In this document: positions 1-7,253 of the stretch, one piece after another
Layout of the letters: each line of letters starts with the position of its first letter
How positions within the stretch are numbered: the stretch's first letter is position 1
From: Agrococcus jejuensis
Lineage (GTDB): Bacteria; Actinomycetota; Actinomycetes; Actinomycetales; Microbacteriaceae
Direction: 5' to 3'
Length of the DNA: 64,000 nucleotides
NCBI RefSeq assembly: GCF_900099705.1
Contig: NZ_LT629695.1
Location: forward strand, 930,001-994,000
Translations under genes and position numbers: made by a program
The notes under the pieces: generated by a model
Told to the model about the DNA's origin: nothing
Databases searched by the model: none
The model's input: only the letters and a program-made list of their open reading frames with translations

Positions 1-1062
1 GTCGAGCTCGCCCTCGTCGACGTCCGACAGCTCCGCGAACGGCAGCGGCGCGGGCGCGGATGCCGCCAGCGCGCGCACCCGTGCCGCGGCGTCGCGCACG
101 CGCGCCTCCGGCAGCCGCCCCTCGGCGACCGCGGCGAGCACGGCCTCCTCGATCGCGTCCATGCCGTCGGGCCCCGTCGCGGTGCCGAGGCACAGCAGGT
201 CGCAGCCGGCCGCGAGCGCGCGCACCGCGGCCTCGGGGATGCCGGTCTCGCCCGACGCGCCCGCCATGTCGAGCGCATCCGACACGATCACGCCATCGAA
301 GCCGAGCTCGCCGCGCAGCAGCCCCTGCAGGATGCGCGACGACAGCGTCGCCGGCACGTCGTCGAGCGCCGGCAGCACGATGTGCGACGTCATGATCGTC
401 GCCGCGCCAGCGGCGATCGCCGCGCGGAACGGCGCGAGCTCGCGCGCGTGCAGCAGCTCGACCGACGCGTGCACGACCGGCAGGCCGAGATGCGAGTCGA
501 CGGCGGTGTCGCCGTGGCCCGGGAAGTGCTTCGCGCTCGTCGCGACGCCCGTCGCCTGCACGCCCTCGACCCACGCACCCACGTGCCGGGCGGCGAGGTC
601 CGCATCCGCCCCGAACGAGCGGACGCCGATGACGGGGTTGCGCGGATCGACGTTGACGTCGGCCACGGGGCCGAACGTGAGAGTGCAGCCCGCGGCGCGC
701 ACGTCGCGCCCCACGCGCTCCCCCACCGACCGCGTCCACGTCGTGTCGTCGGCGCGGCCCAGCACCGCCGAGCCCGCGTACGGGGCGCCGGTGGCGTAGT
801 GGATGCGCGTGACGTCGCCGCCCTCCTCGTCGATCGCGACGATCGCATCCGGGCGCGCGGCCCGCACCGCGTCTGCGAGCGTGCGCACGGTCGCGGCATC
901 GGGGGCGTTCTCGCCGTACAGGCACACCGAGGCGAGGCCGTCTGCGAGCCGCTCGGCGACCCAGGTCGGCAGCGTCAGCCCTGCGAACCCCGGAATGAGC
1001 GTGGCCCGCACGTCGTGCAGCAGGGGGCTCATCCCTGCAGCGCTCATCCCTGCAGCGCTCAT
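1..1062 (-). CDS. nagZ: Family 3 glycoside hydrolase, NagZ-like beta-N-acetylhexosaminidase (3' end outside window)
   Basis: The visible 354 codons form the family 3 (beta/alpha)8 barrel. IDEEGG lies near residue 77, the GPVADVNVDPRNPVIGVRSFG-like region near 131, the NagZ hallmark KHFPGHGDTAVDSH near 178, and SDALDMAG, with the probable Asp nucleophile, near 261. NagZ-type enzymes release GlcNAc from muropeptides or chitooligosaccharides; no signal peptide is visible, so a cytoplasmic role is likely. The first ATG overlaps the permease stop (ATGA). The start is ambiguous because a 15 bp tandem repeat supplies three in-frame ATGs (MSAAGMSAAGMSPL). It is the last visible gene of the ROK-regulated importer operon, so it probably cleaves the imported sugar. 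The 3' part of the gene is cut by the window edge. Confidence 0.85.
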   Translation of the reverse strand, partial: MSAAGMSAAGMSPLLHDVRATLIPGFAGLTLPTWVAERLADGLASVCLYGENAPDAATVRTLADAVRAARPDAIVAIDEEGGDVTRIHYATGAPYAGSAVLGRADDTTWTRSVGERVGRDVRAAGCTLTFGPVADVNVDPRNPVIGVRSFGADADLAARHVGAWVEGVQATGVATSAKHFPGHGDTAVDSHLGLPVVHASVELLHARELAPFRAAIAAGAATIMTSHIVLPALDDVPATLSSRILQGLLRGELGFDGVIVSDALDMAGASGETGIPEAAVRALAAGCDLLCLGTATGPDGMDAIEEAVLAAVAEGRLPEARVRDAAARVRALAASAPAPLPFAELSDVDEGELD

Positions 1063-1065
1063 CCC
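1028..1065. repeat. 15 bp tandem repeat generating three possible start codons
   Basis: The unit ctcatccctgcagcg occurs twice and is followed by its first 8 bases. On the minus strand it spans the permease stop and the start of the hydrolase gene. Each unit carries one in-frame ATG, so gain or loss of a unit changes the N-terminus by five residues without shifting the frame. Confidence 0.85.
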
Positions 1066-1910
1066 TTCACCGCCCCGCTCACGAGGCCGCTCGTCATGCG
1101 TCCCTGCACGATGAGGAAGAAGATGACGACCGGGATGGCCATGAGCGTCGAGCCCGCCATGATCGCCGCCCAGTTCGTCGTGCCGTTGAGCGCGAGGAAC
1201 GTGCGCAGCCATACGGGCAGCGTCATGAGCTGCGGGTCGGTGTTGACGATGAGGGCGATGAGGAACTCGTTCCAGGCCTGGATGAACGCGAAGACGCCGG
1301 TGGCGACGAGGCCGGGCGCGAGCAGCGGGAAGGTGACGCGGAAGAACGCGCCGACGCGCGAGCAGCCGTCGATCATCGCCGCCTCCTCGAGCTCGATCGG
1401 CACGCCGTCGACGAAGCCGCGCAGCGTCCAGATCGTGAACGGCAGCACCGTCGCCGTGTAGACGAGCACGAGCGCGAGGATGGTGTTGAGCAGCTGCCAG
1501 CCGTCGAGCACGCGGTAGAGCGACACCATCATCGCCTCGAGCGGCAGCATCTGGATGACGAGGATCGCCACGATGAACATGCGGCGGCTCTTGAAGCGGA
1601 AGCGCGAGATCGCGACGGCCGCGAGGAACGCGAGCACCGCGGCGATGAGCACGGTCGCGGTCGTCGCGATGAGCGACGTGCCGAGCGCCGGCAGGAAGGG
1701 CGTGCGGCCCGGATCGAACAGCACGGTCTCGTAGTTGCGCAGCGTCCACGTCTCGGGCCACAGCTGCAGCGACGTCGAGCGCACCTCGGAGTTCGGCTGG
1801 AACGACGTCTTCACCATCCAGTACACGGGGAACACCGAGCAGACGAAGATCAGCACCGCGACGGCGCACCACAGCACCGTCATGCCGCGGTAGGCGGGCG
1901 AGCGCCTCAC
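1059..1910 (-). CDS. Carbohydrate ABC transporter permease, MalG type
   Basis: This 283-residue inner-membrane permease of the MalG/AraQ family has about six hydrophobic segments. The EAA loop, where the ATPase docks, is visible as ELEEAAMIDGCSRVGAFF near residue 180. It pairs with the MalF-type permease upstream and the binding protein further upstream. The GTG start overlaps the previous stop (GTGA), so the pair is translationally coupled; the longer reading frame continuing upstream is only a shadow of the neighbour. No ATPase gene lies in the operon, so a shared MsiK-type ATPase encoded elsewhere is expected. Substrate is inferred from the NagZ-like neighbour: GlcNAc-containing oligosaccharides or muropeptide sugars. 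Confidence 0.92.
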   Translation of the reverse strand: MRRSPAYRGMTVLWCAVAVLIFVCSVFPVYWMVKTSFQPNSEVRSTSLQLWPETWTLRNYETVLFDPGRTPFLPALGTSLIATTATVLIAAVLAFLAAVAISRFRFKSRRMFIVAILVIQMLPLEAMMVSLYRVLDGWQLLNTILALVLVYTATVLPFTIWTLRGFVDGVPIELEEAAMIDGCSRVGAFFRVTFPLLAPGLVATGVFAFIQAWNEFLIALIVNTDPQLMTLPVWLRTFLALNGTTNWAAIMAGSTLMAIPVVIFFLIVQGRMTSGLVSGAVKG

Positions 1911-2884
1911 GAGTCCGCTCGCAGCATCCGGCGCACGAGCGCGATCGACGCGACCGAGATCGCCGCCATCGTGATGATCGCGAGCGCGCCGCCCTCGCCG
2001 AACTCGCCGCCTGCGATGGCGGTCTGGTAGATGTACACGCCGAGCGTCGACGTCTCGCCGCGGATGCCGCCGATGTCCTGCAGCGCGAAGATCTGCGTGA
2101 AGACGCGCAGGTCCCAGATGATCTGCAGGATCGTCGCGATCACGAGGATGGGCGCGACCTGCGGCAGCACGATGGCCGTGAAGCGCTGCACGGGGCCCGC
2201 GCCGTCGAGCGCCGCGGCCTCGAGCTGCTCGCCGGGCACCTGCGTGAGGCCGGCGAAGACCGTGAAGGCCACGAAGGGGATGGCGCCCCACACGATGATG
2301 ACGACCGCGACGCCCATGAACGACATCGGCTCGATGAGCCACGAGTGGCGGTCGAACTGCGCGAGGCCCAGGCCGTCGCGCAGCAGCTGGTTGAGCACGC
2401 CGTACTCGGTGTCGACGATCCAGCCCCACACGATCGTGGCGGTGAGGGCCGGCATCGACCACGCGAGCAGCAGACCCACGCTCACGAGGATGCGGAACGG
2501 CGTCGGGAGACGCTGCATGAGCAGGGCGATGAGGGTGCCGAGCACCATCGTCACGGCCACGCAGACGGCGGCGAAGCCGACGGTGCGGCCGAGCACCTCC
2601 CAGAAGACGGGATCGGTGAGCACGCCGACGTAGTTGTCGAGGCCCACCCACTCGGCGGGCTGCCCGAACGCCTGCGCGCGGCCGAACTCCTGGAAGGAGA
2701 GGATGACGAGCTGCAGCAGCGGCCAGCCGATGATCGCGAGCACGACGATGGTCGCGGGCGCGAGCAGCGCGTACGGCAGGGCGCCCGCGCGGCGGCGGTC
2801 GCGGCTCGCAGGCCGGCGGCCGGGTGGCGGGGCGATGGCGGTGACCGCGGGGCTCGCTGCGGTCGGCACCTGGGTCTGCACCAT
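1907..2884 (-). CDS. Carbohydrate ABC transporter permease, MalF/UgpA type
   Basis: A 325-residue permease. A charged, Pro/Arg-rich cytoplasmic N-terminus (about 35 residues) is followed by six transmembrane segments and an EAA loop (EQLEAAALDGAG) near residue 220. It is the second transmembrane subunit of the importer. The GTGA overlap with the downstream permease shows coupling. It lies 104 bp from the binding-protein stop, and that gap holds a 17 bp perfect hairpin. The ATG is preceded at a normal distance by an AGGAGG-like sequence (aggaggaccacttcc on the minus strand). Confidence 0.92.
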   Translation of the reverse strand: MVQTQVPTAASPAVTAIAPPPGRRPASRDRRRAGALPYALLAPATIVVLAIIGWPLLQLVILSFQEFGRAQAFGQPAEWVGLDNYVGVLTDPVFWEVLGRTVGFAAVCVAVTMVLGTLIALLMQRLPTPFRILVSVGLLLAWSMPALTATIVWGWIVDTEYGVLNQLLRDGLGLAQFDRHSWLIEPMSFMGVAVVIIVWGAIPFVAFTVFAGLTQVPGEQLEAAALDGAGPVQRFTAIVLPQVAPILVIATILQIIWDLRVFTQIFALQDIGGIRGETSTLGVYIYQTAIAGGEFGEGGALAIITMAAISVASIALVRRMLRADS

Positions 2885-2926
2885 GGAAGTGGTCCTCCTA
2901 GGATCGTGTCGGCCTTCCTAGGGCCG

Positions 2927-2967
2927 GATGCGGTCGGCGCGGCGGGCGATGCCGCGCCGACCGCATC
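2927..2967 (-). promoter_or_regulatory. Strong intercistronic hairpin between binding-protein and permease genes
   Basis: The plus strand reads gatgcggtcggcgcggc, a 7-base loop (gggcgat), then the exact 17-base reverse complement. It starts 22 bp behind the binding-protein stop codon and ends 43 bp before the permease start. There is no T-tract. Hairpins here commonly protect the upstream message from 3' decay or cause partial termination, so binding protein exceeds permease. That role is inference. A similar hairpin follows tctC in this window. Confidence 0.75.
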
Positions 2968-2988
2968 GTCTGGTCGGACTCGAAGGGC

Positions 2989-4254
2989 CTAGCCGTTGAG
3001 GATGGCCTCGATGTCCTCGTCGGCCTGCTCGGCGAGGGCCCGCACGTCGCCGCCCTGGGCGATGCTCACGAACAGGTCCTGCATGATGCCGGCAGCCTCG
3101 ACGTCGGCCCACTTCGGCGATGCCGGCGTGAGTCGAGCGTTGCCCGCAGCCTCGGTCGTCGCCTCGGCCGACGCGTCGGTGCCCAGGGTGCTCGCGAGCG
3201 AGAGGCGGGCCGGCACGAGGCCGTTCTCGCCGTACACCGTCTGGAAGTCGTCGCCGAGGATGATCTCGAGGGCGTCGAGCGCGAGCTCGGGGTGCTCGGT
3301 GCGGGCCGAGATGGCGATGTTCGAGCCGCCGGCCATGACGGAGGCTGCGCCGCCGTCCATGCCGGGCAGCGCGTACACGCCGAGCGTCGCCTCCGCGTCG
3401 GGGCAGCCGGGCGTCTCGGCGTCGGCGGGCGCGAGGATCGAGCCGCGCAGCCACGTCGGCGCGGAGACCTGCAGCGTCGTGCCGTCGCAGTAGCCGACCT
3501 GCGCGTTCGTCTCGTTGGCGTCGACCGGGGCGAGGGACGCGCCCTGCATCACGGCCTGCACCTGCTCGAGACCCGCGATCGACTCGTCGCTCGAGAGCTG
3601 CGCATCCCATTGGTCGCCGTCGGGCACGGCGATCTCGCCGCCGTGCTCCCAGACGAACGGGAGGCCGTTGTACCAGTCCTGGCCGGGCCACCACAGGCCC
3701 GAGTCGCCGGCGTTGGCGGCGGCGAGCGCCTCGGCGTTCGACACGTACTCGTCGAGCGTCGTGGGCACCGTGAGGCCCGCGGCGTCGTAGGCGGCGGTGT
3801 CGTAGAACACGACGCGCGCGCCCGAGTAGAGCGGTGCGGCGTAGAACGAGCCCTCGTACGAGCCGATCTCGACGAAGCCGGGCAGCAGGTCGTCGCCGCC
3901 GAGGTCCTCGTAGTGGTCGGTGAGGTCGAGGAACGCGCCTGCGCTCGTGAACGCGGGCGTCTGCGTGTTGCCGATCTCGACGATGTCGGGGCTGTCGGAG
4001 CCCGAGAGCGCCGTGGTGAGGCGGTCGACGAGACCGTCCCACGACTGCTCCTCGATCACGACGGTGCTGCCGGGGTGGGCATCCTCGAACTGCTCGACGA
4101 GCAGGTCTCGGGCGGCGTCGGGGGTGTCGGTGCCGACGAGCCACACGCGGATCTCGGCGTTCTCGTCGCCGCCTCCGCCGTCGCCGCCTGCGCTGCAGCC
4201 GGCCGCGGCGAGCACGCCGACCACGGCGACGCTCGCGAGTGCGATCTTCCTCAT
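2989..4254 (-). CDS. Sugar ABC transporter substrate-binding lipoprotein
   Basis: A 421-residue extracytoplasmic solute-binding protein of the family 1 (MalE-like) type. The signal peptide ends in the lipobox LAAAGC, with Cys20 as the probable lipidated residue, followed by a Gly/Asp-rich linker. Typical features of the family follow, such as IVIGNTQT-like segments and GGSNIAISARTEHPELALDAL near the end. The protein would be tethered outside the membrane and deliver sugar to the two permeases. The start ATG at 4254 begins MRKIALASV; longer in-frame extensions lack a signal peptide. It lies 53 bp behind the ROK regulator gene and is probably cotranscribed with it. Confidence 0.92.
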   Translation of the reverse strand: MRKIALASVAVVGVLAAAGCSAGGDGGGGDENAEIRVWLVGTDTPDAARDLLVEQFEDAHPGSTVVIEEQSWDGLVDRLTTALSGSDSPDIVEIGNTQTPAFTSAGAFLDLTDHYEDLGGDDLLPGFVEIGSYEGSFYAAPLYSGARVVFYDTAAYDAAGLTVPTTLDEYVSNAEALAAANAGDSGLWWPGQDWYNGLPFVWEHGGEIAVPDGDQWDAQLSSDESIAGLEQVQAVMQGASLAPVDANETNAQVGYCDGTTLQVSAPTWLRGSILAPADAETPGCPDAEATLGVYALPGMDGGAASVMAGGSNIAISARTEHPELALDALEIILGDDFQTVYGENGLVPARLSLASTLGTDASAEATTEAAGNARLTPASPKWADVEAAGIMQDLFVSIAQGGDVRALAEQADEDIEAILNG

Positions 4255-4307
4255 GCGTGTTCCTTTCCTAGGGCGGCCGGCGGAAGGGCACCGTCGGCTC
4301 TCGGGGG

Positions 4308-5471
4308 TCACGCGACCCCGAGCTCTCCGGAGCGCACGAGCATCGCGGCTCCGCGCACGACGACGTCGTCGCCGTGCTTGGTCATGGCGACGACGACCTC
4401 CTGGCCGTCGTCGAGGGTGCGCTCGCGCAGCGTGCGCTCGGCGGCGCGCGCGAGGGTTCCGTCGAGCAGGTCGGCGGGACCCGAGACGACGACGCGCGGC
4501 AGGTCGAGCACGCCGACGATGGGCGCGAGCGCGATGCCGAGGCGGTGGCCGGCCTCGTCGAGGATGCGGTCGTGGTCGGATGCGTCGGCCACCGCGAGCG
4601 CGTGGCGCAGGCGCGGCTCGGCGAGCCAGGCCTCGAGGCAGCCGTCGCGGCCGCAGGCGCAGCGGGGGCCGCCGTCGGTGCCGATCGTGACGTGGCCGAT
4701 CTCGCCGGCCGCCGAGCGGGTGCCGCGCACGGGCACGCCGCCGACGGCGAGGCCCGCGCCGACGCCGAGGCCGATGCGCACGACGAGCACGTCGGCGTTC
4801 GAGCGGCCGCGCTCGGCGAGCAGGGCGGCGTTGGCGTCGTTCGCGACGTGCACGGGCACGCCGAGCGCGTCGACGAGGCGGTCGCGCAGCGGCAGGTCGT
4901 GCCAGTCGAGGTTGGGGGCCTGCAGCACGACGCCGTCGACGTCGACGACGCCGGGGGTGCCGACGCCGACGCCGAGCACGGGCGTCGCGGCGCGGTCGCG
5001 CAGCGTGCGGGCGAGGTCGATCGCGAGCGCGAGCGCCTCCTCCCCCGTCGCGGCGTGCGTGGGCACCTCGGCGCGGTCGAGCACCGTGCCGTCGATCGCC
5101 AGCAGCGCGCCGCGGAAGGCTGCGGCGTCGGAGAGGTCGAGGCCGACGATGAGGAAGGCGTCGCGCGCGAGGTCGACGAGGGTCGCGGGCTTGCCGGGCC
5201 GCGGGTCCTCGCGGGTGCCGAGCTCGGCGAGCAGCCCCTCGGCGACGAGCTCGGCGACGAGGTCGGAGACCGTGACGCGCGTGAGCGACGTGGCGCGGGC
5301 GAGGTCGGCGCGCGACGACGGGCCCTCGTCGAGCAGCGTCTGCAGCACGAGCGTGCGATTGTGGGCGCGGGCGTGCTCGGGCAGCACCTTGGCGCGGCGC
5401 GGGGCGCCGCTCGCGAACGCGTCGCGAGGCAGGGCGACGGCGGCGTCGGAGCGGACCTGCGTGGGTGCCAT
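4308..5471 (-). CDS. ROK-family transcriptional regulator (NagC/XylR-like)
   Basis: A 387-residue protein. An N-terminal winged helix (roughly residues 25-80, including SSRADLARATSLTRVTVSDL) is joined to a ROK sugar-kinase-like domain. The zinc motif CACGRDGCLE and the metal-binding GEIGH typical of ROK proteins are present. It likely senses the imported sugar or its phosphate and represses the operon. I chose the ATG at 5471 because a palindrome matching ROK operators lies directly upstream, and because the longer frame (to 5522) would put that palindrome inside the coding region. It is first gene of a five-gene operon: regulator, binding protein, two permeases, NagZ. Confidence 0.88.
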   Translation of the reverse strand: MAPTQVRSDAAVALPRDAFASGAPRRAKVLPEHARAHNRTLVLQTLLDEGPSSRADLARATSLTRVTVSDLVAELVAEGLLAELGTREDPRPGKPATLVDLARDAFLIVGLDLSDAAAFRGALLAIDGTVLDRAEVPTHAATGEEALALAIDLARTLRDRAATPVLGVGVGTPGVVDVDGVVLQAPNLDWHDLPLRDRLVDALGVPVHVANDANAALLAERGRSNADVLVVRIGLGVGAGLAVGGVPVRGTRSAAGEIGHVTIGTDGGPRCACGRDGCLEAWLAEPRLRHALAVADASDHDRILDEAGHRLGIALAPIVGVLDLPRVVVSGPADLLDGTLARAAERTLRERTLDDGQEVVVAMTKHGDDVVVRGAAMLVRSGELGVA

Positions 5472-5472
5472 G

Positions 5473-5497
5473 TTTGTTAGTACACCTTCCAAACAAA
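5473..5497. promoter_or_regulatory. Candidate ROK operator overlapping the regulator's start region
   Basis: The arms TTTGTT and AACAAA are separated by 13 bases (tttgttagtacaccttcc then aaacaaa) in an otherwise GC-saturated region. AT-rich TTTGTTxGG half-sites of this type are known for ROK-family (XylR-like) repressors. Its position 1-2 bases before the start codon suggests autorepression of the whole operon. The regulator-operator match is inference. Confidence 0.65.
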
Positions 5498-5624
5498 CAA
5501 CCCGCAAGCCCCGTTCGGTCACGATCCGGTCACGAGGACGTCACCCGGCCGACGTCGCACGGCCACGACCACGTCATCCCCGGGTCTGATGCAGCGCATG
5601 GCGGAGTCGGCTACCGTGATGGTC

Positions 5625-6068
5625 ATGCACGACCTGCGCCTCGAGGAGCTCAACGCGAAGAACGCCGTGGCCGCGAACGGGCTCACGCTCAAGCGCGGTC
5701 AGGAGGCCTTCCTCGTGCCCGCCTCGAACGAGGCGTACGTCGACCAGTCGTCGACGTGGACCCGCGTGGTCTACGCGGGCGACGACCTCGTGGCGTACAT
5801 CATGGCCAACTTCGACGCGGAGTCGTCGAAGGAGGAGTACCGCTCGAGCGTGCTGCGCATGCACGTCGCCGGCACGGCGCAGGGCCAGGGCGTCGGCACG
5901 TTCGCCGTCGGCCAGGTCGCCGACGAGGCGAAGCGCCGCGGCTTCGACGCCCTCTACGCCGTCTGGGAGCCGGGCGACCTCGGCCCGACGGCCTTCTTCA
6001 CCGCCATCGGCTTCGACGTCGTCGGCGAGACCGAGTTCGGCGACCAGATCGGCCGTCGTACCCTCTAG
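5625..6068 (+). CDS. GNAT-family N-acetyltransferase (polyamine-acetyltransferase-like)
   Basis: A 147-residue single GNAT domain. The acetyl-CoA loop is visible in VAGTAQGQGVGTFAVGQVADEAKRRG, and the C-terminus FFTAIGFDVVGETEFGDQ is typical of the fold. The N-terminus (LRLEELNAKNAVAANGLTLKRGQEAFL) resembles Blt/PaiA-type spermidine and diamine acetyltransferases, but the substrate is not certain. I chose the ATG at 5625 because a TACCGT box at 5612-5617 lies 7 bases upstream, fitting a leaderless transcript. ATGs at 5589 and 5619 are in the same frame. It is a lone gene, convergent with murQ. Confidence 0.8.
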   Translation: MHDLRLEELNAKNAVAANGLTLKRGQEAFLVPASNEAYVDQSSTWTRVVYAGDDLVAYIMANFDAESSKEEYRSSVLRMHVAGTAQGQGVGTFAVGQVADEAKRRGFDALYAVWEPGDLGPTAFFTAIGFDVVGETEFGDQIGRRTL

Positions 6069-6108
6069 CGCTCTGCGCTCTCCCGGCGTCGCCCGGGGTT
6101 CTCGCCCT

Positions 6109-6185
6109 GTTGCGTTTTGCAGGCGATTCGGGTGGGCCGAGGGAAGATACCCCTCTTCCACCCCAGATCGCCTGCAATACGCGAC
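6109..6185. repeat. Palindromic intergenic repeat, mur-flanking family, copy 1
   Basis: The outer arms gcgttttgcaggcgat and atcgcctgcaatacgc pair with few mismatches. Inner arms GGGTGG/CCACCC surround a core gggaagataccccc-like block (GGGAAGATACCCC). It lies 40 bp behind the GNAT stop, in the convergent gap before the end of murQ. Three relatives occur at 6202, 10241 and 10331. Confidence 0.85.
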
Positions 6186-6201
6186 CGCCGCATCCCGAGT
6201 C

Positions 6202-6277
6202 GTTGCGTTGTGCAGGTGATTCCGCCTCTCAAGGGAAGATTCCCCTCGAGAGGCGGAATCACCTGCAATACGCAGAC
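6202..6277. repeat. Palindromic intergenic repeat, mur-flanking family, copy 2
   Basis: Nearly perfect hairpin: gcgttgtgcaggtgattcc and cctctc pair with gagaggcggaatcacctgcaatacgc, around the core AAGGGAAGATTCCCC. The middle of the stem differs from copy 1 but is still paired. It ends 24 bp beyond the murQ stop codon, so it could end murQ transcription, though no T-tract is present. Confidence 0.85.
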
Positions 6278-6300
6278 GCCGAGGGCGGATGCGCGTGCCG

Positions 6301-7212
6301 TCAGGCGGCGCGGAGCGCAGCGCGCACGTCGCCGCCCGCGGCATCCAGCAGCACCTGCGCTCGTGCGGCGTCGCAGTCGGCGAGGAGCATGACGACGGCC
6401 GTCTTGGCGTGCGTGCCCGCTGCGGCCAGGGCATCCGCCGCGGCCTCCCGATCGGCGCCCGTCGCCTCGGCGACGATGCGCTGCGCCCGGTCGACGAGCT
6501 TCGCGTTCGTCGGCTTCACGTCGACCATGAGGTTGCCGTAGGCCTTGCCGGTGCGCACCATGCTCGCGGTCGAGAGCATGTTGCAGACGAGCTTCTGCGC
6601 CGTGCCCGCCTTGAGGCGCGTCGACCCGGTGAGCACCTCGGGTCCGGTCGCGACCTCGATCGCGACGTCGGCCGCGGCACCGATGCGCGAGCACGGGTTG
6701 CACGCGACCGCGACCGTCGCGGCGCCACGCGCGCGAGCCTCGCCGAGCCCGCCGAGCACGTACGGCGTGCGGCCGCTCGCCGCGAGCCCCACGACGACGT
6801 CGTCGGGCCCCACGTCGAGTCCGGCGACGTCGGACGCGCCGAGCGTCGGGTCGTCCTCGGCGCCCTCGACGGCGACGACGAACGCGTCGCGGCCACCGGC
6901 CATGAGGCCGACGACCTCTGACGGGTCGGTGCCGAACGTCGGCGGGCACTCGACGGCGTCGAGCAGGCCGAGGCGCCCGCTCGTGCCGGCACCGAGGTAG
7001 ATCAGACGCCCGCCGCGACGACGCGCGGCCGCGATCAGCTCGACGGCCTCGGCGACCCGCGGCAGCACGGCGCGCACCGCGGCGGCGACCGTCGCATCCT
7101 CGTCGTTCATCCGCTCGAGCAGCGTCGCGGTGTCGAGCGTGTCGAGGTCGAGGGTGCGCGGGTTGCGGCCCTCGGTGCCGAGCGCGGCGATGGTCTGGAT
7201 GTCGTCGGCCAC
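6301..7212 (-). CDS. murQ: N-acetylmuramic acid 6-phosphate etherase
   Basis: MurQ splits MurNAc-6-phosphate into GlcNAc-6-phosphate and lactate in cell-wall recycling. The 303-residue protein has the SIS sugar-binding motif GAGTSGRLGLLDAVECPPTFG, with the first catalytic Glu in ECPPT, and AVEGAEDD with the second. LKAGTAQKLVCNMLSTASM and GNLMVDVKPTN are further family signatures. I chose the GTG at 7212 because AGGAGG lies five bases upstream and the protein then begins VADDIQTIAALGTEGRNPRT, as in other MurQ proteins. An ATG at 7257 overlapping the PTS stop (ATGA) would add 15 residues. It is cotranscribed with the upstream PTS gene, which would supply its phosphorylated substrate. Confidence 0.95.
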   Translation of the reverse strand: MADDIQTIAALGTEGRNPRTLDLDTLDTATLLERMNDEDATVAAAVRAVLPRVAEAVELIAAARRRGGRLIYLGAGTSGRLGLLDAVECPPTFGTDPSEVVGLMAGGRDAFVVAVEGAEDDPTLGASDVAGLDVGPDDVVVGLAASGRTPYVLGGLGEARARGAATVAVACNPCSRIGAAADVAIEVATGPEVLTGSTRLKAGTAQKLVCNMLSTASMVRTGKAYGNLMVDVKPTNAKLVDRAQRIVAEATGADREAAADALAAAGTHAKTAVVMLLADCDAARAQVLLDAAGGDVRAALRAA

Positions 7213-7253
7213 GGGGTCCTCCTGGTCGCGGATCGGTGCGGGGATGCTGGCGG

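Noticed and set aside
3292..5589. 765-codon open frame on the plus strand across the binding-protein and ROK genes
   Set aside because: It crosses two well-supported minus-strand genes, and its product has no recognisable domain and biased composition.
5589..5624. Upstream ATG for the GNAT gene
   Set aside because: It would place the TACCGT promoter box inside the coding region; the start at 5625 fits family length and the leaderless pattern better.
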